This document shows positions 50,101-63,800 of a DNA stretch of 64,000 bases, one piece after another. The notes under the pieces were generated by a model. It was given only the letters and a program-made list of their open reading frames with translations, did not search any database and was not told the DNA's origin. The stretch's first letter is position 1. The number at the start of each line of letters is the position of its first letter. The stretch comes from Hyperoodon ampullatus (lineage: Eukaryota > Chordata > Mammalia > Artiodactyla > Ziphiidae). Both the position numbers and the translations under genes were made by a program. The stretch is taken from NCBI GenBank assembly GCA_949752795.1, contig CATKHW010000285.1, positions 186,001 through 250,000 on the forward strand, read 5' to 3'.

Positions 50101-52669
50101 CAATGCTCCATGTCCCCTGTCATCACAATTCTCCACGTTCTTGGCATCACTATGCTCCATGATACTTCTCCTCACAGTGTTACATGTTTTGTCATCACAA
50201 TTCTCTATGCACTTGTCATCGCAATGCTCCATGACCCCTGTCATAGCAAGCTCCATGTGATTGTCATCACAATGCTTCATGAACATGTCATCAAAATTCT
50301 CAATGGCCCTTGTTATCACAATGCTCCATGACCCTTGTCATCACAATGCTCCAAGCCCTTGTCATCAAAATGCTCCATTACCTTTGTCATCACAATCCTC
50401 CATGACAATTGGCATCACAATGCTACATTCCATTGTCATTGCAATAGACCATGACATATGTCATCACAATGCTCCCTGACACCCTTCTTCACAATACTCC
50501 ATGACCTTCTCATCACAATGCTCCATGCCCTTGTCATCACAATGCGCCATGCCCACTGTCATCACAATAATCCCTGAAAATTTTCAAACCAATGCAACAT
50601 GCCCCTGTCATCACAATGCTCCATGCCCTTTCATCACAATGCTCTATGACCCCTGTCATCACAATGCTCCATGACTCCAGTCATCACAATGCTTCATGAC
50701 CTTTGTCATCACAATGGTCCATGCCCTCGTCATCACAAGGCTCTGTAACCTTTGTGACCACAACACTCCATGAAGATTTCATCACAATGCTCGGTGACCC
50801 TTGTCATCACAATGCTCCATGCCTTTGTCAGCACATTACTCCATGACACATGGCATCAAATGTGCCATGCGCTTGTCATCACAATGCTCCACATCTTTGT
50901 CATCACAATGCTCCATAAACCTTGTCATCACAATGCTCCATGCGTTTGTCAGCACAATGTTCCATGACCCATGTCATCACAATGTGCCCTGCGTTTCTCA
51001 TCACAATGCTCCACAGCCTTGTCATCACAAGGCTCCAGGCACCTCTCATCAAAATGCTCTCTCACCACTGATATCACAATGTTCCATAACTAGTCAACAC
51101 AATACTCCCTCCACCCTGTCATCCCAATGTTCCATGACCCTTGTCACAACAATGCTACATGCTCTTATCATCACAATGCTCCATGACCCCTGACATCACA
51201 ATGCTCCATGACCCTTTACATCACAATGCTCCATGACCCCTAACATCACAATGTTCCATAAACACTGTCATCAAAATGTTCCATGACCCATTTCATCCAA
51301 TTGCTCCATGACCCTGTCATCACAATGCTCCCTGCCCTTCTCATCACAATGCACCACGCCCTTGTCATCAAAATGCTCCATGGCCTATGTCATCACAAAG
51401 CTGCATGACCCTTGGAATCACAATGCTCCATGCCATTGTCATCACAAAGCTCCATGAAACCTCTCATCACATTGCTCCATGCTGTTGTCATCACAAAGCT
51501 CCATGACGCTTGTCATCACAATGCTCCATGCCCTTGTCATTGCAATCCTCCATGACACATGTATCACTGTGTTCCGTGCCCTTGTCATCACAATGCTCCA
51601 TGCTCACTCTCATCACAATAATCCATGAAAATTTTCAGACCAATGCTCCATGCCCTTGTCATCACAATGCTCCCTTACACCTGTCATAACAATGCTGCAT
51701 GACCCCTGCCATCACAATGTTCTACGGCCTTGTCATCACAAGACTCCATGGCCCTTGTCATCACAATGCTCCAAGACCCCTGTAATCACAATGTTCCATG
51801 CCCATGTCATCACAAAGCTCCCTGACGCATGTCATCAGAATGCTCCATGGCCTTCTCATCACAATACTCCATGCCATTGTCATCACAATGCTCCAAGACC
51901 CTTGTTATGACAATGATCCATGACTCTTTTCATCTCAATGCTCCATGAACCCTGTCATCACAATGCACCATGCCCATCATCATAATGCTTCATGCTATTG
52001 TCATCACAATGAAATCAAAATTCTCCATGACCTCTCTCATCACAATGCTCCAAACCCTTGTGATCACAATGTTCCATAACACTTGTCATCACAACGCCCC
52101 ATGACGCTGGTCATCACAATTATCCATGGACTTCTCATCACAATGCTCCATGACCTTTGTCATCACAATTCTCAATACACTTGTCATCACAATGCTCCCT
52201 GACACTTGTCATCAGTATGCTCATTGAACCCTGTCATGAGAAGTCTCCATGCCTTTTTCATCACAATGATCCATGCCCTTTTCATCACAATGCTTCATGC
52301 CATTGTCATCACAATACTCCACAAGCTTGTCATCAGAATGCTCCGTGACCTTTGTCATCTCAATGATCCATGACCCCTGTCATCACAATGCTCCATGACA
52401 CCTGTCATCACAATGCTCCATGCCCCTTGTCATTACAGTGCTCCATGATGTTCGTCATCACAATTATCCATGGTTTTCTCATCACAGTGCTCCACGGTCT
52501 TGCCATCACAATGCTACATGCCCTGGTCATCACAATGCTCCATGTCCCCAGTCATCACAATGCTCCATGACCCCTGTCATCACAATGCTCCATACTGCTT
52601 GTCATTACAGTGCTCCATGACACTCGTAATCACAATTGTCCATGGTCTTCTCATCACAATGCTCCACGG
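49722..52669. repeat. 2,948 bp tandem duplication, copy 1
   Basis: Matches the sequence exactly 2,948 bases downstream in every stretch I compared, with no length change. The match starts just after the difference at 49721 (CACGATC against CACGGTC). Confidence 0.9.
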
Positions 52670-55617
52670 TCTTGCCATCACAGTGCTCCATGCCTTGGGC
52701 ATCACAATGCTCCATGTCCCCGGTCATCACAATGCTCCATGACCACTGTCATCACAATGCTCTATACCCCTTGTCATTACAGTGCTCCATGACACTCGTC
52801 ATCACAATTATCCATGATCTTCTCATCACAGTGCTCCACGATCTTGACATCACAAGGCTCCATGCCCTGGTCATCACAATGCTCCATGTCCCCAGTGATC
52901 ACAATGCTCCATGACCCCTGTCATCACAATGCTCCATACCCCTTGTCATTACAGTGCTCCATGACGCTCGTCATCACAATTATCCATGGTCTTCTCATCA
53001 CAGTGCTCCATGGTCTTGCCATCACAATGCTCCATGCCCTGGTCATCACAATGCTCCATGTCCCCTGTCATCACAATTCTCCACGTTCTTGGCATCACTA
53101 TGCTCCATGATACTTCTCCTCACAGTGTTACATGTTTTGTCATCACAATTCTCTATGCACTTGTCATCGCAATGCTCCATGACCCCTGTCATAGCAAGCT
53201 CCATGTGATTGTCATCACAATGCTTCATGAACATGTCATCAAAATTCTCAATGGCCCTTGTTATCACAATGCTCCATGACCCTTGTCATCACAATGCTCC
53301 AAGCCCTTGTCATCAAAATGCTCCATTACCTTTGTCATCACAATCCTCCATGACAATTGGCATCACAATGCTACATTCCATTGTCATTGCAATAGACCAT
53401 GACATATGTCATCACAATGCTCCCTGACACCCTTCTTCACAATACTCCATGACCTTCTCATCACAATGCTCCATGCCCTTGTCATCACAATGCGCCATGC
53501 CCACTGTCATCACAATAATCCCTGAAAATTTTCAAACCAATGCAACATGCCCCTGTCATCACAATGCTCCATGCCCTTTCATCACAATGCTCTATGACCC
53601 CTGTCATCACAATGCTCCATGACTCCAGTCATCACAATGCTTCATGACCTTTGTCATCACAATGGTCCATGCCCTCGTCATCACAAGGCTCTGTAACCTT
53701 TGTGACCACAACACTCCATGAAGATTTCATCACAATGCTCGGTGACCCTTGTCATCACAATGCTCCATGCCTTTGTCAGCACATTACTCCATGACACATG
53801 GCATCAAATGTGCCATGCGCTTGTCATCACAATGCTCCACATCTTTGTCATCACAATGCTCCATAAACCTTGTCATCACAATGCTCCATGCGTTTGTCAG
53901 CACAATGTTCCATGACCCATGTCATCACAATGTGCCCTGCGTTTCTCATCACAATGCTCCACAGCCTTGTCATCACAAGGCTCCAGGCACCTCTCATCAA
54001 AATGCTCTCTCACCACTGATATCACAATGTTCCATAACTAGTCAACACAATACTCCCTCCACCCTGTCATCCCAATGTTCCATGACCCTTGTCACAACAA
54101 TGCTACATGCTCTTATCATCACAATGCTCCATGACCCCTGACATCACAATGCTCCATGACCCTTTACATCACAATGCTCCATGACCCCTAACATCACAAT
54201 GTTCCATAAACACTGTCATCAAAATGTTCCATGACCCATTTCATCCAATTGCTCCATGACCCTGTCATCACAATGCTCCCTGCCCTTCTCATCACAATGC
54301 ACCACGCCCTTGTCATCAAAATGCTCCATGGCCTATGTCATCACAAAGCTGCATGACCCTTGGAATCACAATGCTCCATGCCATTGTCATCACAAAGCTC
54401 CATGAAACCTCTCATCACATTGCTCCATGCTGTTGTCATCACAAAGCTCCATGACGCTTGTCATCACAATGCTCCATGCCCTTGTCATTGCAATCCTCCA
54501 TGACACATGTATCACTGTGTTCCGTGCCCTTGTCATCACAATGCTCCATGCTCACTCTCATCACAATAATCCATGAAAATTTTCAGACCAATGCTCCATG
54601 CCCTTGTCATCACAATGCTCCCTTACACCTGTCATAACAATGCTGCATGACCCCTGCCATCACAATGTTCTACGGCCTTGTCATCACAAGACTCCATGGC
54701 CCTTGTCATCACAATGCTCCAAGACCCCTGTAATCACAATGTTCCATGCCCATGTCATCACAAAGCTCCCTGACGCATGTCATCAGAATGCTCCATGGCC
54801 TTCTCATCACAATACTCCATGCCATTGTCATCACAATGCTCCAAGACCCTTGTTATGACAATGATCCATGACTCTTTTCATCTCAATGCTCCATGAACCC
54901 TGTCATCACAATGCACCATGCCCATCATCATAATGCTTCATGCTATTGTCATCACAATGAAATCAAAATTCTCCATGACCTCTCTCATCACAATGCTCCA
55001 AACCCTTGTGATCACAATGTTCCATAACACTTGTCATCACAACGCCCCATGACGCTGGTCATCACAATTATCCATGGACTTCTCATCACAATGCTCCATG
55101 ACCTTTGTCATCACAATTCTCAATACACTTGTCATCACAATGCTCCCTGACACTTGTCATCAGTATGCTCATTGAACCCTGTCATGAGAAGTCTCCATGC
55201 CTTTTTCATCACAATGATCCATGCCCTTTTCATCACAATGCTTCATGCCATTGTCATCACAATACTCCACAAGCTTGTCATCAGAATGCTCCGTGACCTT
55301 TGTCATCTCAATGATCCATGACCCCTGTCATCACAATGCTCCATGACACCTGTCATCACAATGCTCCATGCCCCTTGTCATTACAGTGCTCCATGATGTT
55401 CGTCATCACAATTATCCATGGTTTTCTCATCACAGTGCTCCACGGTCTTGCCATCACAATGCTACATGCCCTGGTCATCACAATGCTCCATGTCCCCAGT
55501 CATCACAATGCTCCATGACCCCTGTCATCACAATGCTCCATACTGCTTGTCATTACAGTGCTCCATGACACTCGTAATCACAATTGTCCATGGTCTTCTC
55601 ATCACAATGCTCCACGG
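52670..55617. repeat. 2,948 bp tandem duplication, copy 2
   Basis: Second copy. The 2,948-periodic identity continues 124 bases further to 55741 and breaks at 55742 (GACCCTCG against GACACTCG). Against copy 1 I found no substitution in the parts compared, including the long frames at 50801/53749 and 51650/54598. Confidence 0.9.
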
Positions 55618-58600
55618 TCTTGCCATCACAGTGCTCCATGCCTTGGGCATCACAATGCTCCATGTCCCCGGTCATCACAATGCTCCATGACCACTGTCAT
55701 CACAATGCTCTATACCCCTTGTCATTACAGTGCTCCATGACCCTCGTCATTACAATTATCCATGGTCTTCTCATCACAGTGCTCCACGATCTTGCCATCG
55801 CAATGCTCCATGCCCTGGTCATCACAATGCTCCATGTCCCCTGTCATCACAATTCTCCACGATCTTGGCATCACTATGCTCCATGACACTTCTCATCACA
55901 GTGTTACATGCTTTGTCATCACAATTCTCTATGCACTTGTCATCACAATGCTCCATGACCCGTCATAGCAAGCTCCATGTGCTTGTCATCACAATACTCC
56001 ATGCCCTTGTCGTCACAATTCTCCATGACCTTTGTCATCACAATGCTCCCTGACACTTGTCGTCAGAATGCTCCCTGAAAACTGTCATGAAAAGGCTCCA
56101 TGTCTTTTTCATCACAATGCCCCATGCCATTTTCATCAAAATGCTCCATGTCATTGTCATCAAAATACTCCACAAGCTTGTCATCAGAATGCTCCATGAA
56201 CCTTGTCATCACAATGCTCCATGACCCCTGTCATCACAATGCTCCATACCCCTTGTCATTACAGTGCTCCATGACGCTCATCATCACAATTATCCATGGT
56301 CTTCTCATCACAATGCTCCACGGTCTTGCCATCACAATACTCCATGCCCTGGTCATCACAATGCTCCATGTCCCCTGTCATAACAATTCTCCACGTTCTT
56401 GGCATCACTGTGCTCCATGATGCTTTTCATCACAGTGTTACATGTTTTATCATCACAATTCTCTATGCACTTTTCATCGCACTGCTCCATGATCCCTGTC
56501 ACAGCAAGCTCCATGTGATTGTCATCACAATGCTTCATGAACATGTCATCAAAATTCTCAATGGCCCTTGTTATCACAATGCTCCATGACCCTTGTCATC
56601 ACAATGCCCCAAGCGCTTGTCATCAAAATGCTCCATTACCTTTGTCATCACAATCCTCCATGACACTTGGCATCACAATGCTCCATTCCATTGTCATCGC
56701 AATGGACCACGACATATGTCATCACAATGCTCCCTGACACCCTTCTTCACAATACTCCATGACCTTCTCATCACAATGCTCCATGCCCTTGTCATCACAA
56801 TGCGCCATGCCCACTGTCATCACAATAATCCCTTAAACTTGTCAAACCAATGCAACATGCCCCTGTCATCACAATGCTCCATGCCCTTTCATCACAATGC
56901 TCTATGACACCTGTCATCACAATGCTCCATGACTCCAGTCATCACAATGCTTCATGACCTTTGTCATTACAATGGTCCATGCCATCGTCATCACAATGCT
57001 CTGTGACCTTTGTCACCACAGAGCTCCATGAACATTTCATCACAATGCTTGGTGACCCTTGTCCTCCCAATGATCAATGCCTTTGTTAGCACAATACTCC
57101 ATGACCCATGGCATCACAATGTGCCATGCACTTGTCATCACAATGCTCCACATCTTTGTCATCACAATGCTCCATAAACCTTGTCATCACACTGCTCTAT
57201 GCACTTCTCATCAAAATGCTCTCTCACCACTGATATCACAATGTTCAATCACTAGTCAACACAATACTCCCTCACCCCTGTCATCACAATATTCCATGAC
57301 CCTTGTCACAACAATGCTACATGCCTTTATCATCACAATGCTCCATTCCCCTGACATCACAATGTTCCATAACCCCTGTCATCACAATGCTCCCTGCCCT
57401 TCACAACAGAATGCACCACACCCTTGTCATCAAAATGCTCCATGACCTTTGTCATTACAAAGCTCAATGACCCTTGTCATCACAATGCTGCATGCCATTG
57501 TCATCACAATGCTCCATGAACCCTCTCATCACATTGTTCCATGCCCTTGTCATCACAGGCTCCATGATGCTTTTCATCACAATGCTCGATGCCATTCTTA
57601 TCACAATGCTCCATGCGCTTCTCATTACAATCCTCCATGACCCATGTATCACAGTGTTCCATGCCCTTGTCATCACAATGCTCCTTGCCCCCTCTCATCA
57701 CAATAATCCATGAAACTTTTCAGACCAATGCTCCATGCCCTTGTCATCACAATGTTCCATTACCCCTGTCATAACAATGCTCCATGACCCCTGACATCAC
57801 AATGTTCCACAGCCTTGTCATCACAAGGCTCCATGACCCTTGTCATCACAATGCTCCAAGACCCCTGAAATCACAATGCTCCATGCCCTTGTCATCACAA
57901 AGCTCCATGACGCATGTCAACAGAATGCTCCATGGCCTTCTCATTCACGATGTTCCATGCCTTTGTCATCACAATGCTCCAAGACTCCTGTAATCGCAAT
58001 GCTCCATGCCCCTTTTCATCTCAATGCTCCATGAACCCTGTCATCACAATGCACCATGCCCTTCATCATAATGCTTCACGCTATTGTCATCACAATGAAA
58101 CCAAAATGCTCCATGACCTCTGTCATCAAAATGCTCCAAATCCTTGTGATCAATATGTTCCATAACACTTATCATCACAACGCCCCATGACGCTCGTCAT
58201 CACAATTATCCATGGTCTTCTCATCACAGTGCTCCATGACCTTTGTCATCACAATACTCAATACCCTTGTCATCACAATGCTCCCTGACACTTGTTGTCA
58301 GTTTGCTCCTTGAACCCTGTCATGACAAGGCTCCATGCCTTTTTCATCACAATGATCCATGCCCTTTTCATCACAGTGCTCCAAGACCACTGTAATCACA
58401 ATGCTCCATGCCCTTGTCATCACAAAGCTCCATGATGCATGTCATCAGAACGCTCCATGGCCTTCTCATCCCAATGCTCCATGCCCTTGTCATCACAATG
58501 CTCCAAGACCCCTGTAATCACAATGCTCCATGGCACTTTTCATCAGAATGCTCCATGAGACTTGTCATCACAAGGCTCCATGGTCTTCTCATCACAGTGC

Positions 58601-59045
58601 TCCAGTACCTTATCATCACAATGCTCCATGACCCCTGTCATCACGGTACTCCATGGACATTTTCAGCCCAATGCTCCATGACCTTCTCATCACAATGCGC
58701 CATGACCCCTGTCATCACAATGCTCCATGACCACTGTCATCACAACGCTGCATGAACCCTGACAACACAATGATCCGGGACTCTTGTCATTAAAATGCTC
58801 CATGACCATTGTCATCACAATGATCCATGCGCTTGTCATCCCAATGCTCCATGACCCCTGTAATCACTATGCTCCATGATGCTTGTCATCACAGTGCTCC
58901 ATGAACCTTGTCATCATAATGCTCCTTGCCTTTGTCAACAAAATGGTACATAATCTTGTCATCACAATTCTCCATGCGCTTGTCATCACAATCCTCCATG
59001 ACCATTGGGATCACATTGCTTCATGCCCTTGCCATCTCTCTCTTG

Positions 59046-59053
59046 CCTTTCTG
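59046..59053. repeat. SINE target-site duplication, left
   Basis: CCTTTCTG, repeated directly at 59272-59279. The empty paralogue at ~15748 has a single CCTTTCTGG. Confidence 0.8.
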
Positions 59054-59269
59054 TTTTTTTTTTTTTTTTTTTTTTTTTTCTGTATGCGGCCCTCTCACTG
59101 CTGTGGCCTCTCCCATTGTGGGGCACAGGCTCCGGACGCGCAGGCCCAGTTGCCATGGCTCACGGGACCAGCCGCTCCGCGGCACGTGGGATCCTCCCAG
59201 ACCGGGGCACGAACCCGTGTCCCTGCATCGGCAGGCAGACTCGCAACCACTGCGCCACCAGGGAAGCCC
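59054..59269 (-). mobile_element. CHR-type tRNA-derived SINE (cetacean), antisense
   Basis: Reads on the minus strand as GGGCTTCCCTGGTGGCGCAG at the 5' end. It has a tRNA-like B box (GGTTCGTGCCCC region, 59204-59216 on the +) and a body with CCGCGGAGCGGC and GCGTCCGGAGCC, and ends in A26 (T26 on the +, 59054-59079). This fits the abundant CHR SINEs of cetaceans. Target-site duplications CCTTTCTG lie at 59046-59053 and 59272-59279. The paralogous site at 15741-15760 is empty. The pol III promoter boxes look recognisable, but activity is unknown. Confidence 0.93.
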
Positions 59270-59271
59270 AA

Positions 59272-59279
59272 CCTTTCTG
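59272..59279. repeat. SINE target-site duplication, right
   Basis: CCTTTCTG following the SINE head and two A bases. The satellite monomer resumes here with GTTTTTACAGATAT. Confidence 0.8.
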
Positions 59280-60424
59280 GTTTTTACAGATATTCGGATG
59301 TCCCTTTTGACCAGTGGTAAGTGACATTTCTTTGTAGCGTGGATTTGTATTGCGCGCTTGCTTGATTGGCCAAAAAGGGTGTATGCGTTTTCTTCTGAAT
59401 ATATTCAGGAGAAAAGGCATACGCCCTTTTTGGCCAAGTGCATCTCTGTCCAAGTTGGGATGCTTTTCCTGTGCTTTAAAGGCGATTCCAATTTACCTCT
59501 TGAAATATATTTTGTGCAATTCTGCCTCATTTTCAAGGCCGCTTCTTTGCCTTCCCTCAACAGATTTTTGGAAGAGAGTAGTACTTTATAAGTCTGCAGG
59601 TTTGTGAATTGCTGTGCCCCTGAGCTCCAATTTTCAAATCCCATCTTTGTGAGCTGGCCGCAAATCCACAATTTTGCTTCAGGACCTATACTGGTTCCAG
59701 GGGTGGCTATATTGGTTCCCTGTGGGTGGCTGAGGCTTTGGTTAATTCTTCTTCCTGCCGGGAAATTAGAGTGACATGTGCCCGTCCAAATGCCTACATC
59801 TACTCTCTGATTGGTTCTCCCTCTTCCCTTTCATCCTCTGCACAATTAGCAAACTGTGCGAACCAGGAGGTTATAGGGGCTGACTCTCCTAAGTTGGGAG
59901 ATTGATAGTAAAGCAGTTGGAATGCCAAAGTGGAGCACAAGGAGAGGAAAAATTAGGAGAGTTTTAGAAACCTTTCGCCATCACAGGGTGTCCATTTTCT
60001 AGGTTTCCCATACATGTTATAATTGTAGTGATATTCCCTTCTACCTGGAGATTTGGGACACATGGAATGGTGGCATGCATTACTACTTTAAAAGGTCTGC
60101 ATTTTCTCTCCCAATCTCACCAGTCCTCTCAGTCCCAAGTGTCCAGCCTTATGTCTCATCCAGCTGTCTTTGCAGATAGGGTCATTCCAGGTTTCATCAG
60201 AACCCCTGAAGGAATTGTGTAAGAATTTCGCTGTTTTTGGGTGTTTTTTTTGAAATTCATTTTTATAATGGGGTTGAGCTGATTTTCACTGACGTGTTTA
60301 TGCCAGTCTAGACACAATTGATTCCCTTACGGAGACATATCAATACATAAGTTATAAGATTCTTAGTAGTCAGATATATTCCTCTGTGGGGCATAGGGGT
60401 GTTGAGTCCCGTTCACTGAGGAAG

Positions 60425-62180
60425 GTGTAGGTCTTGTCTATTCTGTATTTGGTTTATGGAATGGTACCTGTGCTAATATCAAACTCTGGTTTTATGCATC
60501 ACCCCACCTCTCCTTTCCCCTGAAGCAGGCATAAGAGATTTTTGCTAAATGTGAGACTCTGTTCTCTTTCCTAATTCAGTTCATGTGTTGTGATATTGAC
60601 ATTCCCTCTATAAGTGATATCTTATGATAAGATTCTTTTTCTGTGTGACTAATTTCCCTTAAAATCATCATACGTAAATCCACTCATTATGCTGCTACTG
60701 GCCTTATATACATTGATTTCACGTCTGAGTGATATTCCGTTGTGCAAAATTACCACAAGTTCTTTATGCATTTCTCTTTTTCCTGGGATATTTTAGGTGT
60801 ACCAAAGTTGAGGTTCTTGTATGCAGAGCAGCCCTAAACTTTGGGGTGCCTGTGTCTTATTGACATTTAGTCTTCCCAAGTTATATGTCCATGAGTTGAA
60901 ATCCCCTTGCTCTGGGGCTTTGTATTTTAGATGTTTTAAAAACAGCATACACTTCTTCAGAGTGGCTCTTGGATATTTATACCCCACCCATCAGCGTGAC
61001 TAGGCTCCCTGTTTTCCATGGCCTCTCCTGCATTTCTGGTTTGTACACATTTTTTGGATGGCCTTTCTGAGCAGTGGAAATTGAGACTTCTTTGTTGTGT
61101 GGATTTGCATTTCCCTCTTGCTTGGTTGGCCAAAAACTCTGCATGTGTTTTTTTCCTGAAGATATTCACGAAAAAAACGCATACACCCTTTTGCCCAACC
61201 GCATCATTTTAGAAATTCTGCTGCTTTTCATATGCTTTAAATGTGAGTACAATCTACCTTTTGAAATATGTTTCCTGCAATTCTGCCTCTCATTCAGATC
61301 CTCTTCGTTACCTTACCTGAATATATTTTTGGACGTTGGTTATCATTTATATCTTTGCAGGTCTTTGAATTGTCTGCTGCTGAGCTCCATTTTGCAACTC
61401 GCTTTTTTTGTGAGCTGGCCGCCAAACCATTGGATTACTTCTGGCCCTATTCTGGTTCTGGGGAGGCAGGCTGAGCCTTTGGTTAATTCTTCTTCCTAAT
61501 GGGAAATTAGAGTGACATGTGCCTGTCAAAAGTCCTACAGCTAATCTCTCATTGGTTCCCCCTCTTCCCATTTATCCTCTGCACAAATTGCAAACTGTGT
61601 GAAGCAGGAGGTTAAAGGTTCTGATTCTCCAAGTGGGGAGATTGTTAGTAATGTGGCTGGAATGGCGAACCCCAGCACCAGGAGATCAAAAATGAGGTGC
61701 ATTTTAGACACCTTTCCTGAGCACACGGTGTACATTCATCTCGGTTTCCCAGGCATGTTTTCGCTGTCAGAAGATTCCCTTGAACCTGCAGATTTGGGAC
61801 CCATGGAATGGGTACCAGGCAGTATTACTTTAAAAGGTCTGCATTTCCTCACCCAGCCTCTCTAACATCTCTTAGCGTGCATAGCTTCCAGCCTTATATA
61901 ATCATCCTGCTGTGGGTCTACATGTGTTCAATCCATGTTACATCGTAGCCCTTCAACAAAAGTTGTAAGAATTTTTGTCTGTCTCACTGTTTTTATAAAT
62001 AGTTTTAAATTTATTTTTATATTGGTTACAGCTGATTTTCAAAGCTCTGTTTTTTGCTGCTGTACATCCACTTGATTCATGTACTGTGAGACAACAATAA
62101 CTTCTTTTTCAGATGCTTACCAGTCATATGTATTATTTTCCAGTGACTTGAGTGGGCTGAGTGCAGTTCTTTGAGGTACC
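60425..62180. repeat. Diverged outer satellite monomer, second copy
   Basis: Near-identical partner of 16901-18658 (1756 against 1758 long), differing by scattered substitutions and small indels. Palindrome remnant at about 61126-61198. Confidence 0.87.
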
Positions 62181-63800
62181 GTGTAGGCCTTGTCAGTTAT
62201 TCAATTTGGTACTTGGAATGGTATCTTTGCTAATTTCAACCTCCTGGATAATACCTCACCATTCCCCACCTTTCCCATTTAGCAGCCTTATGTCTATTTT
62301 CTACATATTTGACTATGTTTCTGTTTTGTAATTTATTTCATGTGTAGCCATTTTTGATTCCACCTTTAAGTGACATCTTATGATATGTGTCTTTTTCTTT
62401 CTGACATATGTCACTTAGAATGATCGTATGTAACTCCTCCAGAGTTGTTACAACTGGCCTTATTTCATTGATTTCTGGATGAGTAATATTCCACTCTACA
62501 TAAGTACCCCATCTCTTTTATCCATTTTATCCTTCCAGGGACATTTAGGTTATATCCAAGTTGAGGCCCTTTTTAACAGAGAGGTGGTAAACGTTCGGGT
62601 GCCTGTTTTCTGTCGATTTTTGTTTTTCCCAAGGTACACGCCCATGAGTGCAAGTGCCCTATGCTCTGTAGCTCATTTTTTAGATGTTTTACAAACACAA
62701 TACACTTCTCCAGAGTGGCCGTTGGCAAATTACATTTCCACTATCAGCCTCACAGGGCTCCCTTTTCTCCTCGCCCTGTCCTGCATTTCTGGTGTTTACA
62801 CTTTATGTGGATGGCCCTTCTGACTGATGTGAAGTGATACATTTTGTGATATTGATTTCCAGTGCCCACCTGTTTGGTTGGATAAAAAGTGTGTATGGCC
62901 TTTACTTGAATATATTCAGAAAAAATGCATACACCCTTTTTGGCCAACTGCATCATTGGCGATGTTCAGCCCCTTTTCTTGTGCTTTAATGGGGAGTCCT
63001 TTCTACCTCTTCAAATCTGTTTCCTGCCACTCTCCCTTGCTTACAATTCCTTTTCTGTGACTTACCTCAAGACATTTTTCGACGATAGATATTTTCAACT
63101 CTGCAGTTTCATGAATTTTAGTGCCCCTGAGTTCCATTTTTCAACTTGTGTTTTTGGAAACTGGACACAAAACAGCGGGATTTCCTCTAGCCCTATTCTG
63201 TTTCCATGGGCAATTCTAGCCTTTGATGAATTTGTCTTCTGGATTGGAAATTAGAGTGGCATGTGCCTGTCCGAACACCTAAGACTTGTCTCTAAATTTT
63301 TCTCATCCTTCCGCTTCATCCTCTGGACAAATTCCAAACTGTGTGCAACAGGATGTTGACGGTGCTGATATCCCCAAGTGAGGAGATTGTTAGGAAAGAT
63401 GCTGGAGGGTTGAACCCGAGCACCAGGCGATGAGGAGATGAGGTGCCTTTTCCAAACTCTTTCCGATCAAATGGTGTACCATCCTCTAGGTGTGACAGGC
63501 ATGTTTTAGCTGTAGGAAGGGTCCCGTGCATGTAAGGAGAACACCAGGGATTTTTCCAATTCAGTGCCTCCCCGAACCCCAAACTGGGGAATTTTTAAGC
63601 TACGGCTACACGTATGTCCTTTAAGGGCCTTGGGAAATAGGCAGAGCCCAAACTTTAGATGACTGAAATCTTCAGGGTCAGAAGCGCTCACCATCGGCCT
63701 TGCTTAGGTTACATTTTATCTGTCATTGATAGATGATGTCAATAAAAATATCTATTCTTTTTCAGATTATTTCCCCTTATAGGTTATTGCAAAATATTCA
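62181..63800. repeat. Most diverged satellite monomer, second copy
   Basis: Near-identical partner of 18659-20277. Palindrome remnant at 62878-62947. Small differences include an extra base near 63683 (AGAAGCGCTC against AGAGCACTC). Confidence 0.85.

Larger units (their letters stand above)
41066..59036. repeat. 24/25 bp minisatellite, array B (17.97 kb)
   Basis: About 730 imperfect copies of the same 24/25 bp unit as array A, in the same orientation and between the same two monomer breakpoints. The first and last units match those of array A (GGCCCTTGTCATAATAATGC at the left, GATCACATTGCTTCATGCC at the right), so the two arrays are paralogous and differ in length by 11.13 kb. Landmark variants recur in the same order: the GAAATCAAAATG type at ~42147, 45373, 52011, 54959 and (degenerate) 47538 and 58096; CTGATATCACAATG at ~44307, 46573, 51067, 54015 and 57230; TTTTCAGCCCAATG at ~42736, 42931, 48102, 48277 and 58661. 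Frames of up to 130 codons are by-products of the repeat. Confidence 0.93.
59037..60424. repeat. Truncated satellite monomer with SINE insertion, right edge of minisatellite B
   Basis: Paralogue of 15741-16900, interrupted by the SINE at 59054-59269. Palindrome at 59366-59437, 33 of 36 pairs. Confidence 0.88.

Noticed and set aside
8901..59036. Many long open frames in the minisatellite on both strands (up to 163 codons, rich in H, N, S, Q, C, M)
   Set aside because: They are the repeat unit read in shifting frames, start and stop wherever 24/25 bp length changes occur, and have no domain or conserved start. Not genes.
41066..59036. CRISPR-like regular repeats
   Set aside because: Units are contiguous 24/25 bp repeats without unique spacers, in a mammalian genome.
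59054..59269. A functional tRNA gene on the minus strand
   Set aside because: The tRNA-like head is part of a SINE with a poly-A tail and target-site duplications. No complete cloverleaf expected.
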